From positions 88,936,587 through 89,000,586 of the forward strand of contig CM043966.1 in assembly GCA_014529385.2 (NCBI GenBank): 64,000 bases of DNA. The letters are read 5' to 3'. The DNA comes from Adiantum capillus-veneris. Its lineage: Eukaryota; Streptophyta; Polypodiopsida; Polypodiales; Pteridaceae. Each line of letters starts with the position of its first letter. The first letter of the stretch is position 1. A model generated the notes under the pieces. The model searched no databases, was not told the DNA's origin, and saw only the letters and a program-made list of their open reading frames with translations. A program made the position numbers and the translations under genes. Of this stretch, positions 32,840-42,377 are shown in pieces.

Positions 32840-32847
32840 CTCCAGAC

Positions 32848-33515
32848 AGCCCAGGCGCGTCACTTTGTTCCAGTGGCTGGTTGCACACAGAGCCACAGCA
32901 GTAGGGATCTGGCTTGTACATAGTGGTCTCTCGGCCGCATGTGCAGCCCCTGACCAATTGGTGGAGAGTCAGCGTCACTGTCTTTGGGACTGTCCCTCGG
33001 CCCAGCAGGTGTGGCTACGAGTTCTTCGGCTGATGCCTGCCCTCTCCACGGCTTGACAATACACTTGGGGGGTAGCGGCTTGGTCCACCCTCACGGGCCC
33101 GGCACTTCAATTTGAGCTATCTTCCACCAGCAGGATGATAGTGATGCAGGGGGGGCGACCTACACTCCAGCCTGCTACAGAGCTTACTCCACAGGAGTGG
33201 TGCAGTGAGAGAGAGGAGTGTTGGGAGCTCATCAGTGGCTTAGCTCTCTGGTTCATCTGGCGGGCCCGTTGTTTTTGCATCTTTGAGGCTCGCCCTGTGT
33301 CAACAGCAGAGACTGTTCGTGACTTTTGGCTAGAGCTGATCCATATTCTCAAAAGACAGCTTGAGGGACTACAGGGCAGCTCCGACCGCATGCGGGAGCG
33401 CCGCGAGGCTTTCCTTCGACTCTGGCGCCTTGGGCCTTTCTACACCATAGTCCAGGGGGTGCTCAGATGGCACTACTGTCCACCTGTGTGGCTCTTCCCT
33501 CCTCCCATCTCTTGA
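32848..33515 (+). pseudogene. LINE ORF2 C-terminus with RT zinc-binding domain
   Basis: The frame after hAT copy 3 reads FQWLVAHRATAVGIWL, then HCLWDCPSAQQVW. These are the hallmarks of the zf-RVT domain at the C-terminus of plant L1 ORF2. A TGA at 33054-33056 interrupts it. The frame then continues from 33135 (ELISGLALWFIWRARC) to a stop at 33513-33515. The extra C-terminal stretch is typical of L1-type ORF2 in plants. Confidence 0.85.
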
Positions 33516-33662
33516 TTTAGCCTCATTGTATATATGTTGTTTTTTCATTGGGAGAGTCTCCCCATCATGCTTGTTGTAGCCCTCTCTTGCAGAGGTGGAC
33601 GTAGCCCTATGGGCAGTTTTCATTAACTAATAGAAGGATCTTTTTCTCGGGGGAAAAAAAAA
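33516..33662 (+). other. LINE 3' UTR and poly(A) tail
   Basis: About 140 bp without ORF, ending in 12 As (33654-33665, the last three shared with the target duplication). The poly(A) start of reverse transcription is retained, so the LINE is complete at the 3' end. Confidence 0.9.
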
Positions 33663-34197
33663 AAAGTTTGCAGAGGTTGCTTTCCCTTTGTATATCTTGA
33701 CATAGAAAGGAGTCCCTTTCTTGTGGGGACCCAAAGAGGTGACTTTCTTTCAGACTTTGAAAGAGAAATTGACTACATGACCCGTTTTGACTTTGCTAAA
33801 TTTGCAAAAGTCATTCGAAGTATATTGTGATGGTTGTTGTTGTAGTCTGGGTGCGGTCTTAATGCAAGAAGGCCATGTCATTGCCTATGAGAGCCGATTG
33901 TTTTCAAGGCCAGAATTGACAGCAGAGATATATGACAAAAAGCTTTTGGCGGGTTATCCATGCTCTTACTCAGTGGCGACATTACCTACTCGGAGCCGAT
34001 TTTACGGTCTTCACTGATCATCAGAGTTTACGCTACTACTTGTCACAAAAGCAGCTATTGGAAAAGCAGATGTGGTGGGCTAACATCTTGTCACAGTTTC
34101 ACTTCCAAATTGTCCATGTGCAGGGACAGAAGAACTTGGTGGTAGATGCTTTGTCCCGGAAGCCGTTAGTCTTGGCTATTTTTGCGATTCATCATAG
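33663..34197 (+). pseudogene. Gypsy A RNase H region
   Basis: Gypsy A resumes after the LINE with the end of RT, then RNase H in shifting frames: YCDGCCCSLGAVLMQEGHVIAYESRL, then HALTQWRHYLLGADFTVFTDHQSLRYY, then FHFQIVHVQGQKNLVVDALSRKP. These line up with gypsy B residues 1101-1215. A frameshift near 33950 breaks it. It stops at an inserted poly(A)-tailed segment. Confidence 0.85.
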
Positions 34198-34606
34198 ATA
34201 TTGGTGATACTGGTGCATGGGTTGCCTCTTCAAATGGGCAAGAGGAGTGTTGGAGACTATAATTGTCGCCGGATCGGGACTCCACCTACGAGTCGACGCC
34301 CAAGTTGGGTATGGCAATTTCTCTCGAAAACCCGCCGGGGTGATCAAGGTTTTGGCGAGTGAGGGAAACCAAGTCTCGCAGTATCTGGATCCCTACGGGG
34401 CTCTTGGGTGTTGTCACGTCCCTAACGGGGTCCGCCAGGGATCCATTGGATAGACTAACAAGGGTGCAAGTTCTAAAAGAATGAACGGGCGAGCCATCCC
34501 CAAGGCGGTGTCTAAGGTCTCTAATTGAGATTGAAATCAGTGACAAAAGATTCACCTTGCGAGAGTAGGTGCCCGCTCCCCCGGCTCGCTAAAGTAAAAA
34601 AAAAAA
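34198..34606 (+). mobile_element. Poly(A)-ended retroposed segment of unknown source (SINE-like?)
   Basis: This ~409-bp segment interrupts gypsy A between RNase H and integrase and ends in 11 As (34596-34606). Short flanking phrases tcatag (34192-34197) and tcgtag (34607-34612) may be a decayed target duplication. It is more GC-rich than its surroundings and has no convincing ORF. The phrase GGATCGGGACTCC resembles a pol III box B, about 55 bp after a box-A-like GGTTGCCTCTTCAAATGGG, which would suit a tRNA-derived SINE. Processed RNA or an organellar piece are alternatives. Confidence 0.45.
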
Positions 34607-34705
34607 TCGTAGAAGCTTTGAGGACATGGTTGATTAGTACGCCACAGATCCAGATTTTTTTAGATGTATTCGGTCGAATACATAATGGGGAGGTAGTAGC
34701 GGGAT
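34607..34705 (+). pseudogene. Gypsy A linker between RNase H and integrase
   Basis: The frame reads EDMVD, a TAG (34635-34637), then YATDPDF. It corresponds to the gypsy B linker LDDMKEQYTVDEDF. It ends in the AGCGGGAT target of hAT copy 4 and continues at 37875. Confidence 0.75.
34698..34705. repeat. Left 8-bp target duplication of hAT copy 4
   Basis: AGCGGGAT occurs here and at 37867-37874. Confidence 0.95.
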
Positions 34706-35138
34706 CATAGTTTTTTTCGTTCGCGTACAGAAGGCTTGCCGTACTGCCGTATGGGTGCGGGTACGGATGAAGTACGGAAGAGAATTTCGTACGTGCAGCC
34801 AGCGTGGCAAAAAATTTGGGCAAAAAAGTTTCGGCTGCATTATTTTGGCCGCGCGCTCGTATAGTCTGCAGGCGAATGTCTCTGCATAGAATATACAGAG
34901 ATTGCAGAGACACTCACACTGTCACAGAGCGTGTATGAACTTGTGAGGCTTGGACATCAGCCCGCGGCCCGCCCATTCTCTCGAGTCTCCGCCCTCGGGT
35001 CGCACTCTCTCTTGCCTCCAACCTCTCCCCCAACACATAGCGCAGCAGCCAACTCAGTACTCCAAGTGGCAAGGCTCAAGCTCGTTGCACCATCTTCCAA
35101 GTTCCAACTTCCAAGCCGAATTCTTTGCAAGTTTGCAA

Positions 35139-37316
35139 ATGGGCCGAACCAAGCGTCCCGAGTGGCAATATGTGCAGCAAGTGAAGAGTCTTCCAAAAGG
35201 AAAATGGACTTGTAAATGTAATTTTTGTGGGCATTCATGGGACGGTGGTCCTTTGCGTATCCGTGCACATATTTTGGGCATTGCTGGCCATGGTGTGGGA
35301 GGCCCATGTGATGAGGCCCCAGCAGATGTTGTAGAGATTGTCACAAGATTGCATGCAGATGCAAGGCCAGAGGGAGAAGACAGAGCTGCTTTTGTAGATG
35401 CACTAGTCAATGATTTGGAAGGAGATGCCTCTCAAGCTCAAGGAAGTGCTTCAATGAGTACGCATGCTAAGGGAACAACTAATGTAAGTGGCTCTTCCAA
35501 GTCCAATGTGGGGTCCTCAAGCAAAAAGAGGAAGGTTTCTCAAGGGGGTTTGGCGAGTGCATTTGGCTTGCAAACACGGAAGCAAGCAGACCAAGCCTTG
35601 CGCAGGTTTTTTTATGCTGAGGATGTTCCTACATGGAAAGTAAGGAGCCCTTAGTTTTTGCAAATGGTGAAAGCTATTGGGCAAGCAGGTCCTTCGTATG
35701 TTCCCCCCTCTTATCATGCTTTGCTCACCAGAGAATTGAATGAGGAGGTTAAATGCGTAAAGACTGAGATCATGGGTGTACGCGAGAAATGGAAAAGATA
35801 TGGATGCTCTATAGTGTGTGATGGATGGTCTGACACTAGGCGCAGGCCTATCATTAACTTTCTTGCATGCTCTGTTCATGGGTCAGTGTTTTTGAAAGCT
35901 GTAGACACATCTGGGGAAACAAAGACATCGGAATTTATTTTTAAGCATCTCAAACAGGTTATCAGAGAGATTGGCCCAGCAAATGTTGTGCAGGTATGCA
36001 TGGACAATGCAACCAATTGTGTTGGTGCTGGGGAGATGATTGAAAGGGAGTGGAAACACAATTTTTTTACCAGATGTGCTTGCCATTGCTTGGACCTTTT
36101 GTTTGAGGACATTGGACAGATTGGTTGGGTTGGAAAAGTGCTTGAGGATGCAACAAAGATTGTCACATTTGTGACAAGAAAATCTACTGTGTTGGCATTG
36201 TTTCGGCAACTTAGCAAGAAGGACTTGGTCAAGCCGTCAGCCACTCGATTTGCGTACTACTTTATTATGTTGGCCAATCTTATGGATGAGAGATGCATGC
36301 AAGGTATGCGCAAGCTTATGATTGATGACAAATTTGTTAAGATGAAGAGATCCAAGACTCAAAAGGCTACTGAGGTCTCGAACATTGTGTTTAATGCATC
36401 CTTTTGGCAAGAGGCAAGGCTGATTTTGAAAATGTGTGCTCCGATTTTGAAAATTCTCCGTTTGGTTGATAGGGAAGGAGCCACCATGGGGCTCATGTAC
36501 GAGCTTACGGATCGCATGGTAGATCAAATTGAAAACATGCAAGGCATTGATGCTGCAAGGATGAGAGAGATTAGGGATCTATGCATTCAAAGATGGAATG
36601 TGTTGCACACACCGTTACATGCTGTTGGATACATGTTGCATCCCATATGGCGAGGAAGAGGGCAAGAAAGTGATGGTGAGGTGCATGAAGGATGGATGAC
36701 ATTCTTGGACAGGTACACCAAGGGTGATTTGACCTTGCAAGGCACCCTAATTGATGAGTTTGACATTTATAAAGCTGAAAGCAAGTCATTTGCTCATCCA
36801 ATTGCAAAAGATGCATTGAGGATACAAGAGGGAGTGAAACGGTGGGAAACTTTTGGGGCTTGCACACCTGCTTTGCAAGCTCTTGCTTTGAGAGTGCTTT
36901 CGCAAGGGACATGTGCCTCTCCATGTGAGAGAAATTGGAGCACCTTCTCTCTCATTCATACCAAGAGAAGAAATAGGCTACTCCCATCTCATACAGAGAA
37001 GCTTGTGTACATACACACGAACTTGAGGCTCATATCCAAAATCAAAGAGCGCGGCTATGAGAGAATGGAGGTCACATTGGAAATGCTCAATAAGGAAAAA
37101 GATGAGGACCGCTTGCTTGCCTTGCAAGAGATTCAGGAGGCCATTGCAGAGAGTACTACAGATGTGATAGAGACTATTCCCATTGCTGGGACCAGTCATA
37201 TTGGAGCATCATGCTCAGTTGGTGGTGATGAGGATGAGGATGAGGACGAGGACAAGGACGAGGAGGAGGATGATGCTGCTTATGACGATGAGGATGTGAG
37301 CTATGGTGAGAGTTAG
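35139..37316 (+). pseudogene. hAT transposase, family 2 (single in-frame stop)
   Basis: The ATG at 35139 begins MGRTKRPEWQYVQQ. The BED-type finger is CKCNFCGHSWDGGPLRIRAHILGIAGHG with a following C. A TAG at codon 172 (35652-35654) splits the frame; it continues unchanged to 37316, 725 codons in all. The core has IVCDGWSDTRRRPIINF with the first catalytic D and VCMDNATNCVGAG with the second. ASPCERNWSTFSLIHTKRRNRL is the hATC block with the catalytic E. The C-terminus is a long D/E-rich tail. Unlike hAT copy 2 it needs no intron at this position. It is inactive as read unless the stop is suppressed. Confidence 0.9.
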
Positions 37317-37866
37317 AGCTCACTGTGCCTGGCCGCCTGCTTATGGAGTCTGGACCATGGTTTTTGACATTTACTTATGCGGCATGCCGTTACCCGTATG
37401 GTGTTTTGTTCACTGTTGACTCTAGAGTCTACAGTTTAGATTCTAGCCTCTAGTCTCGCCTCCCTACTTATGTTTTGGATTCAGCCTTCAGGAGACTACA
37501 CTCCTGATTCCTGAATGTTTTTGGCTTGCTTCTATTGTCCTGACTCTTGACTCCTTTCTGTTTGGAGGTTACTTTATCAATCATTACTTAGAGGTCTGAG
37601 GCACCATCTTGATTCTCTCCAGTCTCAACTCTCCAGAGTCCTCAGTCCACTTTTAATTTCTTAAGTTTCTATGGTTTTAAGTTTTAACTTTTGTCTGTCT
37701 ATAAACTTATAAAGTTTTAAACATGGTGGTGCAGTAAGTATTTCTACAATTACTATGTAGCATCCTAAGACTGACGTGTGGAATTTTGGGTGGTCTAATC
37801 CGTACTTATTCCGTACTTCCATACCCGTGTGCGTCCGACGTGTGATTGACGTATGGAAAAACTATG
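37317..37866 (+). other. 3' untranslated end of hAT copy 4
   Basis: About 550 bp, T/C-rich, with repeated gactc-tagact-like phrases, then the GTAC subterminal motifs and the right TIR. No gene is visible. Confidence 0.6.
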
Positions 37867-37874
37867 AGCGGGAT

Positions 37875-39140
37875 ATTCCATTGGGGATGGCTACTTGATG
37901 AAGAAAACGATGTTGTGCGTTACACAGCTGTTGAGGGAAAAAGGTTCTAACCGAATGCCATTGTCCACCATTTACGGCTCACCACGACATTGATAACACC
38001 TTGAAAGGTGTCGAGCGATACTTCTATTGGCCGAGACTTAAGAAGGATGTGTACGATTTTGTACGCAGTTGCTTGGTATGCCAGAAGGTCAACTTTAACA
38101 GGCATAAATCACAGGGATTGTTACAGCGTTTACCCATTCCCACCCGCCCCTAGGAAAGTATTGCTATGGATTTCATTTTTGATCTCCCGAAGACACGGAT
38201 TGAGCACGATGGTATCTGGATTGTTATTGACAGATTTAGCAAGTAAGCTCATTTCATTCCAGTGAAGAAAACAGTCAAGCCGGATCATTTAGCGAGACTT
38301 TTCATTGCCCAGATATTCAGATTACGTGGCATGCCTGAGACAATAGTCTCTGACAGAGATCCCCGATTTACGAGTTTGTTTTGGAAGGCTATTTGGGAGA
38401 ATATTGGCACACGGTTGTAGTTCTCGTCATCTTTCCACCTGCAAACAGATGGACAATCTGAGATTGCAAATTCAGTCGTACTGGATTTATTGAAGTCTTA
38501 CATTTCGGATCAAAAGACTCAATGGAAAAAGTTTTTGCCTTTGGTTGAATTTGCCTACAATAACACGATTCACTCTTCGACGGGGAAGGCGCCATTTGAG
38601 ATTATCGAAGGTGCTCCGAAGGTTCCACCCTTCCTAACGAAAGTACTTTGAAGCCGACCGATACACGAGGGACTTGGACACTGCTTTTGCCAAGGTCCGG
38701 GAGACTTTGGAGAAATCTCAGGAAAGACACAACAAGGCAGCAGATCGACACCGTTGCGATTTGAAATTAAAGGAAGACGATTGGGTGCTCTTACGGTTTG
38801 AGAAGGCACGCCTAAGAAAGAAAAAGGGAAAGGAGCGGCTTTTTTCAAAGCTTGCCCGATACTTGGAGAATTCACAATGCTTTTCATGTGAGTCTCTTGA
38901 AGCCTTTTAAAGGCGATGTGCTCAATGAGGGGGAGCCAAATGAGCAACCCGAAGTGGAGGAAAGCGAGGAGATACTCGTTCTAGAATAGATACTGGTACA
39001 TAAAGATAGAAAGATTAAAGGTAAAGAGATTAGGCAGTTCTTGGTTAAATTCAAGAACTATCTTGCATTGGATACGAAGTGGATGGAGGGATACTCCTCA
39101 GATTGTGGAACTTTACCTTGAAGCATTCAGTTTAGCATAG
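37875..39140 (+). pseudogene. Gypsy A integrase and chromodomain
   Basis: The integrase zinc region is recognisable (YFYWPRLKKDVYDFVRSCLVCQKV, about 38013-38090), then MDFIFDLPKT, HFIPVKK, VSDRDPRFTSLFW, HLQTDGQSEIANSVV and EFAYNNTIHSSTGKAPFEI. A chromodomain-like end (ILVHKDRKIKGKE...FLVKFKNY) closes it near 39065. It has TAG at 38151-38153, TAA at 38244-38246, TAG at 38418-38420 and frameshifts near 38640 and 38860. It is the continuation of the RT at 7634 and RNase H at 33663. Confidence 0.87.
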
Positions 39141-39505
39141 CTACTCCGATAGAACCCCGATTTCAGCATGGGTGAATCCTGTGCAACGGGAGTCACTCAG
39201 CTCCTTTGTTAACAAATTGCCCCGATTTTTGATATAGAGTCACTGATGTCCCTTTGGGTTTCAGGGATACTACTGAGCTGACAATATTCTGGTGTATGAC
39301 TTTATGAACTGGCAATCCCGATAATGAAAATGATACTGATTGAGTTGTACATGACTTGTTTGAGTGCATGAACTGAAAGACGAAATGATTGCAGCATTTC
39401 GGTCTCATAAATCTCTATAGACATGATTGCAATGTGGATTAGTTAATTGGGCATCTGAGGTCCTGACTAGATCTAGATGCGATTGCTAAATTCAAGAGGG
39501 GTGTA
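39141..39505 (+). other. Gypsy A 3' untranslated region and polypurine tract
   Basis: No ORF. The sequence matches the reversed A2 fragment at 4646-5119. A purine tract AAGAGGGGTGTA at 39494-39505 abuts the LTR. Confidence 0.7.
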
Positions 39506-40014
39506 TGCCACAAATGGGTGACGTGGTAGCAGACCCGGACACTCACTGTACGGCAGACACGTGGCAGCCCAGATTTTTCGGCACAAAATCCACTGACATG
39601 TTGACGTAATAGGCGTACGGATAGCTGTACGGATTTCCGCATTTTACATTGACACAGCTTTACGGATTTCCTGGATTTGCACTGAGATGCTTTTGGGGCT
39701 TGAATGCTTTAATTTCTAAGAGCTTTTGGGCCCAATGCTTTTGAGTAAGAAGCTTTTGATTTTGGGGCTCTGCTTTTGGGAATCCCTTGTAACAATAAAT
39801 AAGTGGGCAGGGCCTCACTTCTCAGAGCATCTGAACGCAGAGTCTGAGAGTGAGCGCCTACCCACTCTCTTGTACTTTGAACACAAATTAATACAAAAAG
39901 AAATACCGAAAGAGGCGCCAGTCTCTGGGGCCTATATCTCTAGGCACGGAACTACGTCGGGCCGTGTCGACTCAAGTGTGAATTGTGAACTTGAAGTGAA
40001 TCTCTGCTGTGTCA
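39506..40014 (+). repeat. Gypsy A 3' LTR (about 509 bp)
   Basis: It starts TGCCACAAATGG after the polypurine tract. The end at ...GTGTCA is chosen as the first plausible CA after the conserved GAAATACCGAAAG-ggcgcc-ggggcc module (39896-39933). The 5' LTR is not in the window, so the end is not verified by a pair. Confidence 0.65.
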
Positions 40015-40244
40015 CGGTAGAATCTTGACTTGGGGTGTCCAAGTTTTTTACAGTTGAGGTGGCAAGCACCCTAAGCATCAGTGGGAGGGGCTTGATTTTG
40101 GCGATTGGGCGGTCAACATGTTTACAGAGGGAAGCCTCTTCTGCATAACGTTTGAAGATAGGAAGTTGCGGGGACAATTCAGGCCGCTGCTTGTGTATGA
40201 CATCGCCCAAGACTGGTGGTATTTCTTGCCGTGTAAGAGGGGGT

Positions 40245-40453
40245 AACTAGCTTTGGCTGCATAGGCCGAGGTTAAGCATGCATCTGCTCCTTACCTTGGG
40301 AGAGGAGGTCAACTAGCTTTTCCTGCATCTTGGTGCTTAGGCCGAGGTTAAGCATGCATCTGCTCCTTACCCTGGGAGAGGAGGTCAACTAGCTTTGCCT
40401 GCATCTCTGTGCTTAGGCCGAGGTTAAGCATGCATCTGCTCCTTACATAGGGA
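40245..40453. repeat. Tandem repeat, three units of 66-76 bp
   Basis: Units start at 40245, 40311 and 40387. Each contains aactagctttnnctgcat, gccgaggttaagcatgcatc and tgctccttac. The first unit lacks 10 bp present in the other two. Confidence 0.92.
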
Positions 40454-41094
40454 GATTAGCAGTCGCAACTTTCTATGGGGACAGGTACAACTTACGTTGC
40501 TCCAAGATGGTCATGGCTCTGATAGCATATGTGGGCTTTATCTATGGAAAGGGGGACCAGGACAGCAGGGTGGTGGTGACTTGCTTTGCACTGCTCGTGC
40601 AAGGTACTGTCTTCTATGGAAAGGGCTCAATACCCACCTTGCGAGCATAGCCTGCCTCCTATTCTAGTGTATCCCCCAATTACCCGAGTATTGCAAAGGC
40701 AATGTACAGAGAGCAAGCACGGATGAATGTCCAAGCTATTTTTGGAAATGCGGCTTTAGAGGAAATGGATTCATCATCATCATCAACTTAGATCTTTGTA
40801 GCCAATGCATTAATTTTAACAAAATATTTGGGTTATGGTTTGTACTGTGGTTTATTGATGCAATTAGTAAACTTTTGCTTCCTTTCACTCTTTGTTCCGC
40901 CACTGTCCAATTTTCATAGTAGGTGACGAAAGAAAATAGTCACTTTTTGTTCCACCCTCTATGGCTGGGTTCAGAAGAGGTGGAGGCAAAGAAATGGGCA
41001 GGGCTGTGTATTCTACGTGCGCGTAGCGATTGATTAAAAAAAACATTTTTCTCTGTCGGGCCAGCCAGGAGATGAAAGCGGAAGAAGAAGGTTC
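40454..41094. other. No recognisable gene
   Basis: The stretch has moderate complexity. No motif, paired repeat or coding pattern was recognised. Confidence 0.4.
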
Positions 41095-42377
41095 ATGGAT
41101 GCCGATGGGCTGATCTTTAGGGAGCCAGGCCTCTTTTCCAGGAGGAGAGTAGATCATAGCCAGGCAGCGGAGCCGGAAGCAAATTGGAGGACGACGAGAC
41201 CCAGAAGTGGAAGGGTTCGGGAGGACGCGGATACCACGGCGTATCCACCCAAGAGGGTAAGTAATTGGCAGGCGGCTGTTGCCGCAGCCGCAGCCGATGT
41301 GGCAGCAGTGGCAGTGGAAGCAGAAGAACGAAAAGAGCGATACTGGGCACTTAGACTGGATGCTTTTGTGGAGGGGCGAGAGCAGAGCAGGCGTAAAGCT
41401 GCGCAGGTGCTGTCCACCAGGGATTGGATAAAGAGAGCCAAGGCAGATGTTTTGAGTGGTGTGCGTGTGGGCGGAGAACAAAGTCAACGTTGTGGTGGTG
41501 GGTTAGGAGGAAGGCAGAGAAGGCGGCGGTCGAAGAGCCAACGAGCAATGTGATCAACTTCTTACCGTTCTGACTTGTATTCTCTCTGTTGCCTCTTCGC
41601 CAGATTTTCCAACTACAATGTGTTTGCAAAACGTGGAATTTGATGCTCAGAGGGCCTACGTTGGCTAGACACAGAAGATGAGCAGAAAGAAGAGTACCGG
41701 TTTGTAATGTCTCAACCGCTCTCCTGTGACGAGCGAATTTGGAACTTCAGAGCCTTTAGTAGCCAAGACTGGGCCTTTTTCGGCTCCCTTTGCCTGGCTG
41801 CAGTCAGGGGAAACTGTTCAGCTTACTTGGGGGCATGGGCTGCAGCCTTGTTCTCCAGCTGGAGGTGGACAGGTACAAGAAATCTGTTTCTGACGTGAGA
41901 CCAAGTCATTGGTTCTGGCATGTTGTCTTTAATGTAGCAGGTGCGTTTCTTCTTGATATAATCCGTTTGTTAACTTCTTTACTTTCACAATCAGCTTTTA
42001 TGACAGGTCCAAGCATATTGTATTTGTAAGAAAAAGAAACTTGGATAGGAATAACATAAAACCATCCTTCGTGAGCTGTTCATTCACTAGTTGGCAGGTT
42101 TCTTCTAAAAAGACATCCAAGGTATGCCATTGCATTTTGCCATGAGGAAAGTTTTAATGCGCGGCAACACCGTCATGCAATGTTTCACAAGCATGATACA
42201 AGATGGATCTGGTATATTCCTTTGAGAAGTGTTATGGGGCCCGCTAGGGTCTTCAGCATATACTTCTTGTCGAGAGGAGTATCTCTTGCCAGTGCTGGTA
42301 GACTAGGGTTCTACTTTTTGAGCAATCTGTGTGCGGTCTACCTAACATTCATCCTTCTCTCTTCTTTGGTGCCTTGA
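41095..42377 (+). pseudogene. F-box gene remnant (probable F-box/kelch type)
   Basis: A GC-rich open frame at 41095-41553 (152 aa, alanine- and arginine-rich with a probable helical stretch) is followed by LPF, a TGA, then LVFSLLPLRQIFQLQCVCKTWNLML. The latter is the F-box pattern LP..L...LL.LP...L....CV.K.W (41564-41650). F-box proteins bind SKP1 in SCF ubiquitin ligases through this motif. Downstream, MSQPLSCDERIWNF (41707), GKLFSLLGGMGCSLVLQ (about 41810) and RWIWYIPLRS (about 42200) look like eroded F-box-associated repeats in different frames. Stops and frameshifts make it a pseudogene. Whether 41095-41553 belongs to it is uncertain. Confidence 0.5.

Larger units (their letters stand above)
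8058..33662 (+). mobile_element. Full-length L1-like LINE, interrupted by five later insertions
   Basis: Bounded by a 14-bp target duplication and ending in a 12-A tract (33654-33665), this is a non-LTR retrotransposon. The gross span is 25605 bp. Removing three hAT copies, one copia and one gypsy with their target duplications leaves 6782 bp, a normal full length for plant L1 elements. It has a C-rich 5' UTR, ORF1 with a CCHC knuckle, ORF2 with endonuclease, RT and zinc-binding domains, and a 3' UTR. Coding regions carry several stops and frameshifts, so it is inactive. Confidence 0.93.
34706..37866 (+). mobile_element. hAT copy 4, second family (3161 bp)
   Basis: The termini are CATAGTTTTTTTCG and, inward from the right, CATAGTTTTTCCATAC, with perfect AGCGGGAT duplications. 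Subterminal regions hold repeated GTAC-centred motifs (34715-34795 and 37800-37860). The TIRs differ from hAT copies 1-3 except for the opening CATAGTT, so this is another family. It carries one transposase gene with an in-frame stop. Confidence 0.94.

Noticed and set aside
35640-35657. Possible mini-intron gtaaggagcccttag around the hAT copy 4 stop
   Set aside because: Fifteen bases is too short for a plant intron, and the frame is the same on both sides, so a simple stop mutation is more likely.
40245-40453. Regular repeats as a CRISPR array
   Set aside because: The three units are adjacent long tandem repeats without unique spacers, in a eukaryotic nuclear context.
41117-41629. Minus-strand ORFs opposite the 41095-41553 frame
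   Set aside because: GC-rich antisense openness; the plus frame leads into the F-box motif and is preferred.
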